A DNA stretch of 17,334 bases from Chloroflexia bacterium (lineage in GTDB: Bacteria > Chloroflexota > Chloroflexia > Thermomicrobiales > JALYUS01). The DNA lies in assembly GCA_025924435.1 (NCBI GenBank), contig JAICIL010000061.1, positions 1 through 17,334 of the forward strand, given 5' to 3'. The first letter of the stretch is position 1; each line of letters begins with the position of its first letter. The notes beneath the pieces were generated by a model, which saw nothing but the letters and a program-made list of their open reading frames with translations, was not told the origin of the DNA and ran no database searches. The position numbers were made by a program, and so were the translations under genes. Below, one piece after another: positions 8,265 to 14,484 of the stretch.

Positions 8265-8284
8265 GCGGGCGAGCCAGCGCCCGC
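8265..8284. other. Intergenic hairpin between DUF2231 and CHRD genes
   Basis: GCGGGCG and CGCCCGC form a perfect 7-bp stem with a six-base loop in the 136-base gap between the DUF2231 stop (8314) and the CHRD start (8177). It has no T-run on either strand. It may mark the 3' end of the DUF2231 transcript or be a GC-rich coincidence. Confidence 0.35.
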
Positions 8285-8313
8285 GTATCGTTATAAGCGC
8301 GCGGAACGCCGGG

Positions 8314-8832
8314 CTAGGGCGACATCGGCACATCGGTGTGCGGCATCGGCTCGACCTCCATCGTGCGGGGTGTCTGCCCATCGGCGGCCATCTCCACGCC
8401 GACGCCCTGCGAGAAGATCATGTGCCCGCCGAGCCAACCGCCGTAGAAGAGCGCCACCAAGCCGACGATGGCGCAGATGAACGCGCCGATGGGCGGGTGC
8501 GCGTCGTCAACGTGCTTGAGCCGCAGCAGGAGGCTGACGAGAAAGATGACGGCGGCGGTCATCTGCACGGACATGTGGAGGATCATGGTCTTCCAGGCGG
8601 GCGAGTCGGGCGAAATATCGGGCAACTGGGCGAACCCCGTGATCGCCGCGCCGACCGCCGCGATGGACGCGGCAACGATGAGGATGAACGCGCCGTGCGT
8701 GTAGACCGATCCGTCGCCGCGGGTGAAGGCGAGGATGTCGAACAGCACCGTCGCGGGGTAGAGCGCGAGCGGGAAATGCACAATAGCGGGGTGCGTCGGA
8801 TCACCGAACGCACGCTTGAGCGGGTTCGCCAT
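8314..8832 (-). CDS. DUF2231 integral membrane protein
   Basis: A 172-residue protein with four hydrophobic segments. The motif GDPTHPAIVHFPLALY near the N-terminus (two histidines in the first segment) and later histidines (ILHMSVQ, GGHMIFSQG) identify DUF2231; such histidines could bind haem or metal, which is not proven. The C-terminal 30 residues (Met/Pro/Asp-rich, EVEPMPHTDVPMSP) are soluble and could bind metal (inference). It is the stand-alone relative of the membrane half of the Rieske fusion at 592-1482. The start at 8832 has GAGG eight bases upstream. It probably belongs to the leftward unit that begins at the four-TM gene. Confidence 0.88.
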   Translation of the reverse strand: MANPLKRAFGDPTHPAIVHFPLALYPATVLFDILAFTRGDGSVYTHGAFILIVAASIAAVGAAITGFAQLPDISPDSPAWKTMILHMSVQMTAAVIFLVSLLLRLKHVDDAHPPIGAFICAIVGLVALFYGGWLGGHMIFSQGVGVEMAADGQTPRTMEVEPMPHTDVPMSP

Positions 8833-8896
8833 GCGGATGCCTCATATTCACTTCGGTGTACGCCGAACAGTGAGAACCGTTGCAAGCGGTCGTCTG

Positions 8897-8967
8897 CCCT
8901 CTCCATCGCTGCACAAGCCGTATTCATACCGCCATCTATTGGCGATGGAGAGGGGCCGGGGGTGAGG
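8897..8967. repeat. Inverted repeat with GC-rich REP-like tail
   Basis: A 13-bp perfect inverted repeat (CCCTCTCCATCGC at 8897-8909 and its complement at 8942-8954) whose right arm runs into the GC-rich motif at 8948-8967 (GAGAGGGG, CC, GGGGG, TGAGG). Related motifs lie at 16382-16401 and 16482-16503. It fills most of the gap between the four-TM and DUF2231 genes. It looks like a dispersed bacterial palindromic element. Confidence 0.6.
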
Positions 8968-8973
8968 ACCGTC

Positions 8974-9399
8974 TTAACTCGCGACGATGAACGCGGCGAC
9001 GATGTAGAGAATGAGCGTCGCGACCGCCGCGATCCCGTGCAGGGCGACGACCGCATTCGGGAAATGATCCTCCGGCGCGCTGGCGACATCCGCGCCGACG
9101 GCGGGAGAGCGCTGCACGCGCGTGCGACCGAGCCACATCACGAACATCGCGATGCCCAGCGCGGCGGTGAGGATCAGACCAATCAGGACGATCGGCTTCA
9201 GCGCGTCGGCGTCCGCGAAGATGTAGATCACGAAGAGGACGAGCGAAATTACCGCCAACAGCCCGTGCAACCACGGCAATGCCTTCGGAAAGCGCCGCGT
9301 GGCGGGCGATCCCATGCCGCCATGCTGCAACCAGATGCCGAGGAGTGTGAAGCCGCCGACTGCGGTGATCAACCAGACGACCAACGTGACCCAGTTCAT
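8974..9399 (-). CDS. Four-TM protein with internal duplication
   Basis: A 141-residue integral membrane protein of unrecognised family. It consists of two similar halves: FPKALPWLHG at 37-46 matches FPNAVVALHG at 113-122, and the hydrophobic segment before each (VTLVVWLITAVGGFTLLGIW and IVLIGLILTAALGIAMFVMW) also aligns. Each half is therefore two membrane segments with a conserved His-Gly at the start of the second; His45 and His121 could form a paired ligand site, as in small b-type cytochromes (inference). The start at 9399 follows AAGGGGGGG in the minus-strand leader. The frame is open much further upstream (to 9819), but that part crosses the divergent promoter and the regulator gene. 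It is the first gene of the leftward set and faces the regulator. Confidence 0.8.
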   Translation of the reverse strand: MNWVTLVVWLITAVGGFTLLGIWLQHGGMGSPATRRFPKALPWLHGLLAVISLVLFVIYIFADADALKPIVLIGLILTAALGIAMFVMWLGRTRVQRSPAVGADVASAPEDHFPNAVVALHGIAAVATLILYIVAAFIVAS

Positions 9400-9499
9400 C
9401 GTGCCACCCCCCCTTACGAAATCGGTCACACCGCCAGGATACGTGATGCGCTCCGTCGCGCGGTGCTCATCGGCGAGCACGGAAAGCGTCAATACGGTC

Positions 9500-9528
9500 A
9501 CAGTAGCATCGAACACGGAGAAAGTCAA
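9500..9528 (-). promoter_or_regulatory. Leftward promoter of the four-TM gene
   Basis: On the minus strand a TTGACT -35 box (9523-9528) and a TACTGT -10 box (9500-9505) are 17 bases apart. TACTGT keeps the three most conserved -10 positions. The leader to the start codon would be about 90 bases. The -35 box overlaps the left arm of the palindrome at 9524-9541. Confidence 0.55.
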
Positions 9529-9541
9529 GTTTTTTCTTGAC
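9524..9541. promoter_or_regulatory. Palindromic operator GTCAAG-N6-CTTGAC
   Basis: A perfect 6-bp inverted repeat around a spacer of six T, lying between two divergent promoters. It overlaps the leftward -35 box and sits just upstream of the rightward extended -10. Such geometry fits a dimeric winged-helix repressor acting on both genes, most simply the regulator encoded at 9596. Cyanobacterial SufR uses a related layout (short arms, six-base spacer), but the arms here differ. Confidence 0.6.
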
Positions 9542-9546
9542 AATCC

Positions 9547-9555
9547 TGCTATACT
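9547..9555 (+). promoter_or_regulatory. Extended -10 promoter of the regulator gene
   Basis: TGCTATACT is a TGn extended -10 element with a near-consensus TATACT at 9550-9555. No good -35 lies 17 bases upstream; the TTGACA at 9537-9542 is only seven bases away and belongs to the palindrome. Confidence 0.5.
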
Positions 9556-9595
9556 GATCGCAACACGGTGAGTGGCGGCGGCAGGGAGAGAAGCG

Positions 9596-10240
9596 ATGCA
9601 TCCGACGCACGGGAACAAACGATTCTGGGGCAGCACGCGAGGCCGGATCGTCGCCCTGCTCCGGCGCACGAGCCGGACCGTGGACGAACTCGCCCAAACG
9701 CTCGACCTGACGGACAACGCGGTGCGCGCGCAGATCGCGACGCTTGAGCGGGACGGCCTCGTCGAGCAGCGCGGCGTGCGGCGCGGCGCGAGCAAGCCCG
9801 CGTTCGCGTACGACCTCACGCCGGAGGCGGAGCAGTTGTTCCCGAAAGCCTACGAACCGGCGCTCGCCCAACTGCTCGCCGTTCTCACCGAGCGGTTCGG
9901 GTCGGCGGCGGTGGAGGACCTCCTGCGGTCAGTCGGGCATCGCATCGCGGGCGGTCACACCGCCGCCGATCTTCCTCTGGAAGCGCGCCTCGCGGCCGCC
10001 GTGGCGCTGCTCAACGGCCTCGGCGGACTCGCCGAATACGAGGTCACGGAGCGGGGCGTCGCCATCCAAGGGTACCGTTGCCCCCTCGCGGCGATTGCGA
10101 CCGACCATCCCACGATCTGCCTCCTCGCCGAGGCGCTCGTCAGTGATGCCGCAGGCATCCCGATGACCGAGCGATGCGAGCGGGGCGCGCGCCCGCGCTG
10201 CCGGTTCGAGGGCGTGTTCGCGGCGGAATCCCGCGATTGA
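9596..10240 (+). CDS. Winged-helix regulator with C-terminal four-cysteine cluster
   Basis: A 214-residue transcription factor. Residues 12-75 are an ArsR/MarR/SufR-type winged helix: RGRIVALLRRTSRTVDELA, then DNAVRAQIATLERDGLV as recognition helix, and a wing. The C-terminal region has Cys162-x12-Cys175-x18-Cys194-x7-Cys202, a likely Fe-S or metal site. The C-x12-C spacing is that of SufR-type proteins, but the later spacing differs and no suf gene is here, so I do not assign that name. It is divergent from the four-TM gene with a perfect palindrome on both promoters, suggesting self-control and control of the leftward envelope genes in response to metal or redox state (inference). Start 9596 has AGGGAGAG five bases upstream. 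Its stop codon lies inside the -35 box of the leuS leader promoter. Confidence 0.85.
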   Translation: MHPTHGNKRFWGSTRGRIVALLRRTSRTVDELAQTLDLTDNAVRAQIATLERDGLVEQRGVRRGASKPAFAYDLTPEAEQLFPKAYEPALAQLLAVLTERFGSAAVEDLLRSVGHRIAGGHTAADLPLEARLAAAVALLNGLGGLAEYEVTERGVAIQGYRCPLAAIATDHPTICLLAEALVSDAAGIPMTERCERGARPRCRFEGVFAAESRD

Positions 10241-10265
10241 CGCGATCACCCCGTTCTGATAGCAT
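10237..10265 (+). promoter_or_regulatory. Promoter of the T-box/tRNA/leuS transcript
   Basis: TTGACG (10237-10242) and TAGCAT (10260-10265) are exactly 17 bases apart, matching consensus at five of six and four of six positions. The -35 box includes the TGA stop of the regulator gene. Predicted transcription start is near 10272, directly at the first hairpin of the leader. Confidence 0.65.
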
Positions 10266-10271
10266 GATCCC

Positions 10272-10291
10272 CTGCAATCTTCGGATTGCAG
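10272..10291 (+). other. 5'-end UUCG hairpin of the leader RNA
   Basis: CTGCAATC and GATTGCAG form a perfect 8-bp stem closed by a C(UUCG)G tetraloop, one of the most stable loops known. It would begin at or within a few bases of the predicted transcript start and abuts Stem I of the T-box. It has no U-run, so it is not a terminator; it may protect the 5' end or insulate Stem I. Confidence 0.7.
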
Positions 10292-10479
10292 CCGCGGGAG
10301 TAGTAGGCCACCCTCAGAGCGAGCGCCGGATGGTGGAAGCGGCGCACGATTGGCCGAACTCGCCCGCGTGCAATGCGGCGGTGAACGGAGGGGCGCGAAG
10401 GATGCGCCCAGCGTAAGCCGCGCCGGGGTGGTCGCCGATACCAGGGCCGTCGAGCGGGTAACGCACGAGAATCGCACGC

Positions 10480-10555
10480 GGGGCTGTAGCTCAGCTGGGA
10501 GAGCACCACACTGGCAGTGTGGGGGTCAGGGGTTCGAGTCCCCTCAGCTCCACCA
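10480..10555 (+). tRNA. tRNA-Ala (anticodon GGC)
   Basis: A complete 76-base cloverleaf. Acceptor stem GGGGCTG/CAGCTCC carries the G3-U70 pair that is the main alanine identity element; D arm GCTC/GAGC; anticodon stem CCACA/TGTGG with loop CTGGCAG (anticodon GGC at 10513-10515); T arm AGGGG/CCCCT with loop TTCGAGT; discriminator A and encoded CCA (10552-10555). It reads GCC and GCU, and GCC is very frequent in this GC-rich DNA, so it should be a working tRNA. It lies inside the leuS leader, downstream of T-box Stems I and II and upstream of the antiterminator, and has no convincing promoter of its own in 10422-10479. Release would need RNase P cleavage before 10480 and 3' processing after 10555, which cuts the riboswitch in two. 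Confidence 0.97.
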
Positions 10556-10610
10556 CCGCGCATTCGAGCGCGCGTACCAATCGGGGTGGTACCACGGAGC
10601 GCGCTTCCCG

Positions 10611-10642
10611 CCCTTCGTCCCCTTCGCGGACGGAGGGTTTTT
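10611..10642 (+). terminator. T-box intrinsic terminator before leuS
   Basis: CCCTTCGTCC (10611-10620) pairs with GGACGGAGGG (10628-10637) over ten base pairs including one G-U, with a seven-base loop and TTTTT after it. Its left arm shares 10613-10620 with the right arm of the antiterminator, so the two folds exclude each other as a T-box requires. Confidence 0.92.
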
Positions 10643-10675
10643 GTTTGCCTCATACCATTGAAAGGCGTGGCACAT

Positions 10676-13132
10676 ATGACAGCACCGCAGGAGGCGCAGA
10701 GGAACGCGGATACCGCGGATCATTACGATCACGCGGCGATTGAGGCGCGCTGGCGCGCGCGTTGGGACGAGAGCGGGCTGTACCGCACGGACCTGGTGCT
10801 CGCGTCGGGCCGCCCGAAGTTCTACAACCTGATGGAGTTCCCGTACCCCTCGGCGGAGGGGTTGCACATCGGGCACGTCTACACCTACGGCGGCGCGGAC
10901 ACGAACGGGCGGTTCCAGCGGATGCACGGCGCGGAGGTCTTCGAGCCGATGGGCTTCGACGCCTTCGGCCTCCACAGCGAGAATTACGCCCTGAAGATCA
11001 ACACCAACCCGATGCAACTGACCGCGCGCACGACGCGCCACTACCGCGAGGAGCAACTGGGCCGCATCGGCGCGATGTTCGACTGGTCGCACAGCGTGGA
11101 CACGAGCCAGCCGAACTATTACCGCTGGACGCAGTGGATCTTCCTGCAACTCTACAAGGCGGGCCTCGCCGTCCGCAAAGAGGCGGCGGTCAACTGGTGC
11201 CCGAAGGACCTGACCGTACTGGCGAACGAGCAGGTGATTGACGGACGCTGCGAGCGGTGCGGCACCCCGGTCGTGCAGCGCGAGCTGACGCAGTGGTTCT
11301 TCACGATCACCGACTACGCCGACCGCTTGCTGGCGAATCTGGAGAAACTGGACTGGCCGGACGAGAGCAAGGTGCGGCAGGCGAACTGGATCGGGCGCAG
11401 CGCGGGCGCGGAACTGATCTTCGCCGTCGCCGAGAGCGGCGAGCCGATCCCCGTCTTCACGACGCGCCCGGATACCGTCTTCGGCGCGACCTACGTCGTG
11501 CTGGCACCGGAACACAAACTGGTCGAGCGCATCACGATGCCGGAGCAGCACGACGCGGTAGCGGCGTACGTCGAGCAGGCGCGGAACGCGACCGAGATCG
11601 AGCGCACCAACGCCGAGCGCGAGAAGACGGGCGTCTTCACCGGCGCGCACGCGATCAACCCGGCGACGGGCGCGCGCGTGCCGATCTGGATCGCGGATTA
11701 CGTGCTCGTGCAGTACGGCACGGGCGCGATCATGGCCGTCCCCGGCCACGACGAGCGCGACTACGCATTCGCCCGCATCCACGGCCTGCCGATCGTCGAG
11801 GTCGTCGCGAGCGACGCGGGCATCGCGGAGGCGGCGTACACCGGCCCCGGCACCCTGGTCAATTCCGGTCAGTTCAACGAGATGCCCTCCGAGGAGGGAA
11901 AAGCGGCGATCGTCGCGTGGCTGGGTGAGCGCGGGTTAGCGAAGCCGCGCGTGACGTACCGCCTGCGGGACTGGCTGATCTCGCGCCAGCGGTACTGGGG
12001 GCCGCCGATCCCGATTATCTACTGTTCGTCGTGCGGCATCGTCCCGGTGCCGGAGGATCAACTGCCCGTGCTGCTGCCGGAGGTGGAGGATTTCCACCCG
12101 ACCGGCACCGGCAAGTCGCCGCTCGCCTCCGTGCCCTCATTCGTCAACACCACCTGCCCGACGTGTGGCGGCCCCGCCGAGCGCGAGACGGACGTCTCCG
12201 ATAACTTCCTCGACTCCGCGTGGTACTTCCTCCGCTACCCCTGCACGGAGTGGGACGACCGCCCCTTCGATCAGGAGCGGATCAAGGAGTGGCTGCCGGT
12301 GGATATGTATTTCGGCGGCAAAGAGCACGTCGTCATGCACCACCTCTACGCGCGGTTCATCACGATGGTGCTGCACGATCTGGGGTATCTGCCGTTTGCG
12401 GAGCCGTTCGAGCGGCTGCGGCTGCACGGCTTCGTCACCAAAGACGGCGCGAAGATGAGCAAGTCGCGCGGGAACGTCGTCAATCCGGACGACTACATCG
12501 GGCGCGTCGGCGCGGACGCCTTCCGCATGTACCTGCTCTTCATGGGGCCGTTCGATCAGGACAACGATTTCCGCGACCTGAACCTGACCGGCGTGACGCG
12601 CTATCTGGAGCGCGTCTGGCGCATGGTGACGGACACGGAAGCGGCGGCGGGCGATGGCGCGGACATGCGCCCGCTGCACCGTTTCATCAAGCGGGTGACG
12701 GAGGAACTGGAGAAGTACCAGTATCACACCGCCATCGCCGCACTGATGGAGTGCGGCAACTGGATCGGCGCGAGCCGCGCGGACTTCACCCCGGCGCAGC
12801 GGGGCGAGGCGCTGCGGACGCTGACACTGATGCTGGCGCCGTTCGCGCCCTTCCTCTCCGAGGAGTTGTGGGAGCGGCTGGGCGGCGGGTACAGCGTCCA
12901 TCAGCAGGCGTGGCCCGCCTACGACCCCGCGATGATCGCGGCGGAGATGGTGACGCTGCCCGTGCAGGTGAACGGCAAGGTGCGCGACCGCCTCACCGTC
13001 CCCCCCGGCACGGACGAGGCAACCCTGCGCGCAGAGGCGCTAGCCTCCGCCCGCGTGCAAGAATACCTCGGCGGCCGCGAGCCGAAAAAGGTCATCATCG
13101 TCCCCGACCGGCTGGTGAACATCGTCGGCTAA
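10676..13132 (+). CDS. leuS: Leucyl-tRNA synthetase
   Basis: An 818-residue class Ia synthetase that charges tRNA-Leu with leucine, full length for bacterial LeuRS. The catalytic HIGH motif is at 64-67 (EGLHIGHVYTYGG) and KMSKS at 593-597 (GAKMSKSRGNVVNPDD). The CP1 editing domain (about 220-430) has FTTRPDTVFGATYVV, TGVFTGAHAINPATG and the GTGAIMAVPGHDERDY segment with the conserved Asp, so proofreading should be intact. CxxC pairs near 190 (CERCG), 450 (CSSCG) and 493 (CPTCG) are possible zinc sites. ATG 10676 is chosen because AAAGG lies ten bases upstream and homology starts there; the frame upstream runs through the T-box and tRNA. Expression is predicted to rise when uncharged tRNA-Leu accumulates. 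Confidence 0.98.
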   Translation: MTAPQEAQRNADTADHYDHAAIEARWRARWDESGLYRTDLVLASGRPKFYNLMEFPYPSAEGLHIGHVYTYGGADTNGRFQRMHGAEVFEPMGFDAFGLHSENYALKINTNPMQLTARTTRHYREEQLGRIGAMFDWSHSVDTSQPNYYRWTQWIFLQLYKAGLAVRKEAAVNWCPKDLTVLANEQVIDGRCERCGTPVVQRELTQWFFTITDYADRLLANLEKLDWPDESKVRQANWIGRSAGAELIFAVAESGEPIPVFTTRPDTVFGATYVVLAPEHKLVERITMPEQHDAVAAYVEQARNATEIERTNAEREKTGVFTGAHAINPATGARVPIWIADYVLVQYGTGAIMAVPGHDERDYAFARIHGLPIVEVVASDAGIAEAAYTGPGTLVNSGQFNEMPSEEGKAAIVAWLGERGLAKPRVTYRLRDWLISRQRYWGPPIPIIYCSSCGIVPVPEDQLPVLLPEVEDFHPTGTGKSPLASVPSFVNTTCPTCGGPAERETDVSDNFLDSAWYFLRYPCTEWDDRPFDQERIKEWLPVDMYFGGKEHVVMHHLYARFITMVLHDLGYLPFAEPFERLRLHGFVTKDGAKMSKSRGNVVNPDDYIGRVGADAFRMYLLFMGPFDQDNDFRDLNLTGVTRYLERVWRMVTDTEAAAGDGADMRPLHRFIKRVTEELEKYQYHTAIAALMECGNWIGASRADFTPAQRGEALRTLTLMLAPFAPFLSEELWERLGGGYSVHQQAWPAYDPAMIAAEMVTLPVQVNGKVRDRLTVPPGTDEATLRAEALASARVQEYLGGREPKKVIIVPDRLVNIVG

Positions 13133-13162
13133 CTGGCGTTGATCATCACGGCCAGATGCGGA

Positions 13163-13189
13163 GGGGCGGTGCGCGCACCGCCCCTTTTT
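13163..13189 (+). terminator. Intrinsic terminator of leuS
   Basis: GGGGCGGTG (13163-13171) and CACCGCCCC (13176-13184) form a 9-bp GC-rich stem with a CGCG loop, followed by TTTTT. It is 31 bases past the leuS stop. It has no T-run on the other strand, so it does not serve the convergent DUF1963 gene. Confidence 0.92.
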
Positions 13190-13206
13190 CTGTGAGGAAA
13201 TCCCCA

Positions 13207-14328
13207 TCAGGAGCATTGTTCGTCAAACTTCACGTTATCGAAATCCCGCCGCGCCAGTTCATCCTTCCCCATCCACCAGTACAATCGCCCGACATCCCCC
13301 CACATCATCCCGGCATCCTCCTCGCTATCAATCTGTAGCAAAAGCGCGTCTTCGGGAGACAGATCGAATCCTTGAATCGGATCGGGATGGCCGAGCATCC
13401 GATTGATGGTGTATGCGGGGCCGCGCAAGCGTCTTTCCACCTCAGCGAACGCCCTGCGCTCCGCTTCAGTGAACGGTTCGGTGATCGGGCCGAGTATTTC
13501 GCGAATGCCGCTATGCCATGACTCATAGTAATACGGCAGATAGTCCGCCAGCGTCAGTTCTTCCGCGAATGTGACGGAACATGATTGATACGGCCCGAAA
13601 TGCGGGTGATCCCAGTAAAACAGCCACTCAGGAAGCGGTGGAGGCATTACTGTTCGATGAAGTTTCGCGGATGCATCGTCGTGATAGAGAACACGGTGGA
13701 TAGTGGGCGGCGTTGGCCACGCATTATAAAGATGCGCATAATCCACGAAGAAATAGAGCATCCCTGCGCGAGGCAGCAATCGCGCCACATCGTACAGCGC
13801 GACATCGGCCAGATTGATTTGTGCAATGAACGCCATGGAGAACTCGCCATTACGAGGCCATTCGTAACCGGGGGGTAGATCGGGCGAGCCGCCGATTCTG
13901 GACCCGCCAATCAGAAGCGTATCCTCATCCTCCACTATGTGCGCGGACAGGCGAATAGACGGTAATGCCTGCTGCTCAATCACGTCGGCGACGCGACCGA
14001 GGCCCGCAGTATGAAGCATTCCATTCAGAGATTCCCGGCTAACGGACCGCTTATACTCCTTCCACCATGACGCCCCTTGCTCGGTCAACGCCAATGCGCC
14101 ATCAATCTCCACCGTTAGAAGGTCATATTGCCGGAGAAAGCCGATAATCGCGGTAAGGTTATCGGCCTTGATCGCAAGAATGCGGGCCAATGTCGCGGGA
14201 TCTGGCAGGCGGGCACCTCGCATCCCACCTTGGCGATAACAGAAACGTGCGAGAAAGTAACCTGTGTTCGGGGGGATATTCGGGCCAAGCCCATATGCGA
14301 AGAAGTTCCGCATCACCGCATCGTCCAT
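13207..14328 (-). CDS. Winged-helix/DUF1963 (YwqG-like) fusion protein
   Basis: A 373-residue protein. Residues about 15-95 look like a winged helix: PDPATLARILAIKADNLTAIIGFLRQYDLLTV, then ALTEQGASWWKEY, as in MarR-like DNA-binding or adaptor domains. Residues about 125-370 are DUF1963/YwqG: GGSRIGGSPDLPPGYEWP, SMAFIAQINLADVA and LLPRAGMLYFFVDY are the family signature, and the end GDVGRLYWWMGKDELARRDFDNV is the matching C-terminal strand and helix. The molecular role of YwqG proteins is unknown. ATG 14328 is preferred over the upstream in-frame codon at 14478, because GAGAGGAAG lies about eleven bases before it and the sequence before it is not protein-like. It stands alone, convergent with leuS and divergent from the acetyltransferase. 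It contains more A/T-ended codons than its neighbours, which may mean later acquisition. Confidence 0.85.
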   Translation of the reverse strand: MDDAVMRNFFAYGLGPNIPPNTGYFLARFCYRQGGMRGARLPDPATLARILAIKADNLTAIIGFLRQYDLLTVEIDGALALTEQGASWWKEYKRSVSRESLNGMLHTAGLGRVADVIEQQALPSIRLSAHIVEDEDTLLIGGSRIGGSPDLPPGYEWPRNGEFSMAFIAQINLADVALYDVARLLPRAGMLYFFVDYAHLYNAWPTPPTIHRVLYHDDASAKLHRTVMPPPLPEWLFYWDHPHFGPYQSCSVTFAEELTLADYLPYYYESWHSGIREILGPITEPFTEAERRAFAEVERRLRGPAYTINRMLGHPDPIQGFDLSPEDALLLQIDSEEDAGMMWGDVGRLYWWMGKDELARRDFDNVKFDEQCS

Positions 14329-14484
14329 ACGTACAATTCTTCCTCTCGATGACAGGGTCGCGCGGGATACGCTCGGCCGTTCGCGAACCGCCCCTGCAAA
14401 GTGCCATGCGCGGTTTTGCGGAACGGGGTATGCTGTGCTCGGCAGTCTGGCATGGATCGAATAGCGCGGCAAGAGCATAAAGCA

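Larger units (their letters stand above)
10293..10642 (+). promoter_or_regulatory. Leucine T-box riboswitch of leuS, interrupted by a tRNA gene
   Basis: A T-box senses uncharged tRNA and decides between antitermination and termination. Stem I: base helix CGCGGG (10293-10298) with CCCGCG (10363-10368); specifier loop AGTAGTA against GAACTCG with leucine codon CTC at 10359-10361; helix GGCCA/TGGCC (10306-10310/10351-10355); conserved CAGAGCGAG region; distal stem GCGCCG/CGGCGC (10323-10328/10340-10345) with loop GATGGTGGAAG. Stem II: GCGGC/GCCGC (10375-10379/10417-10421) and GGGCGC/GCGCCC (10391-10396/10404-10409). Region 10422-10479 may hold the IIA/B pseudoknot; I could not fold it with confidence. 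Then a complete tRNA-Ala (10480-10555) intervenes. Antiterminator: GGGG/CCCC (10583-10586/10619-10622), bulge TGGTACC (10587-10593), ACGGAG/CTTCGT (10594-10599/10613-10618). UGGU fits an ACCA tRNA end, as in tRNA-Leu. The decoded tRNA would be tRNA-Leu(GAG). Confidence 0.9.

Noticed and set aside
9537..9555. TTGACA/TATACT as a standard promoter for the regulator
   Set aside because: The boxes are only seven bases apart; the extended -10 explains the signal better and the TTGACA is part of the palindrome.
10422..10450. A second T-box-like GGGGTGGT (10425-10432) before the tRNA gene
   Set aside because: It lacks the ACC that completes the bulge and has no competing terminator. It can form a small TGGT/ACCA hairpin and more likely belongs to the Stem IIA/B region.
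10480..10555. tRNA-like structural mimic or tRNA remnant rather than a real tRNA
   Set aside because: All arms pair perfectly, G3-U70 and the GGC anticodon agree on alanine, and CCA is encoded, so a working tRNA gene is the simplest reading.
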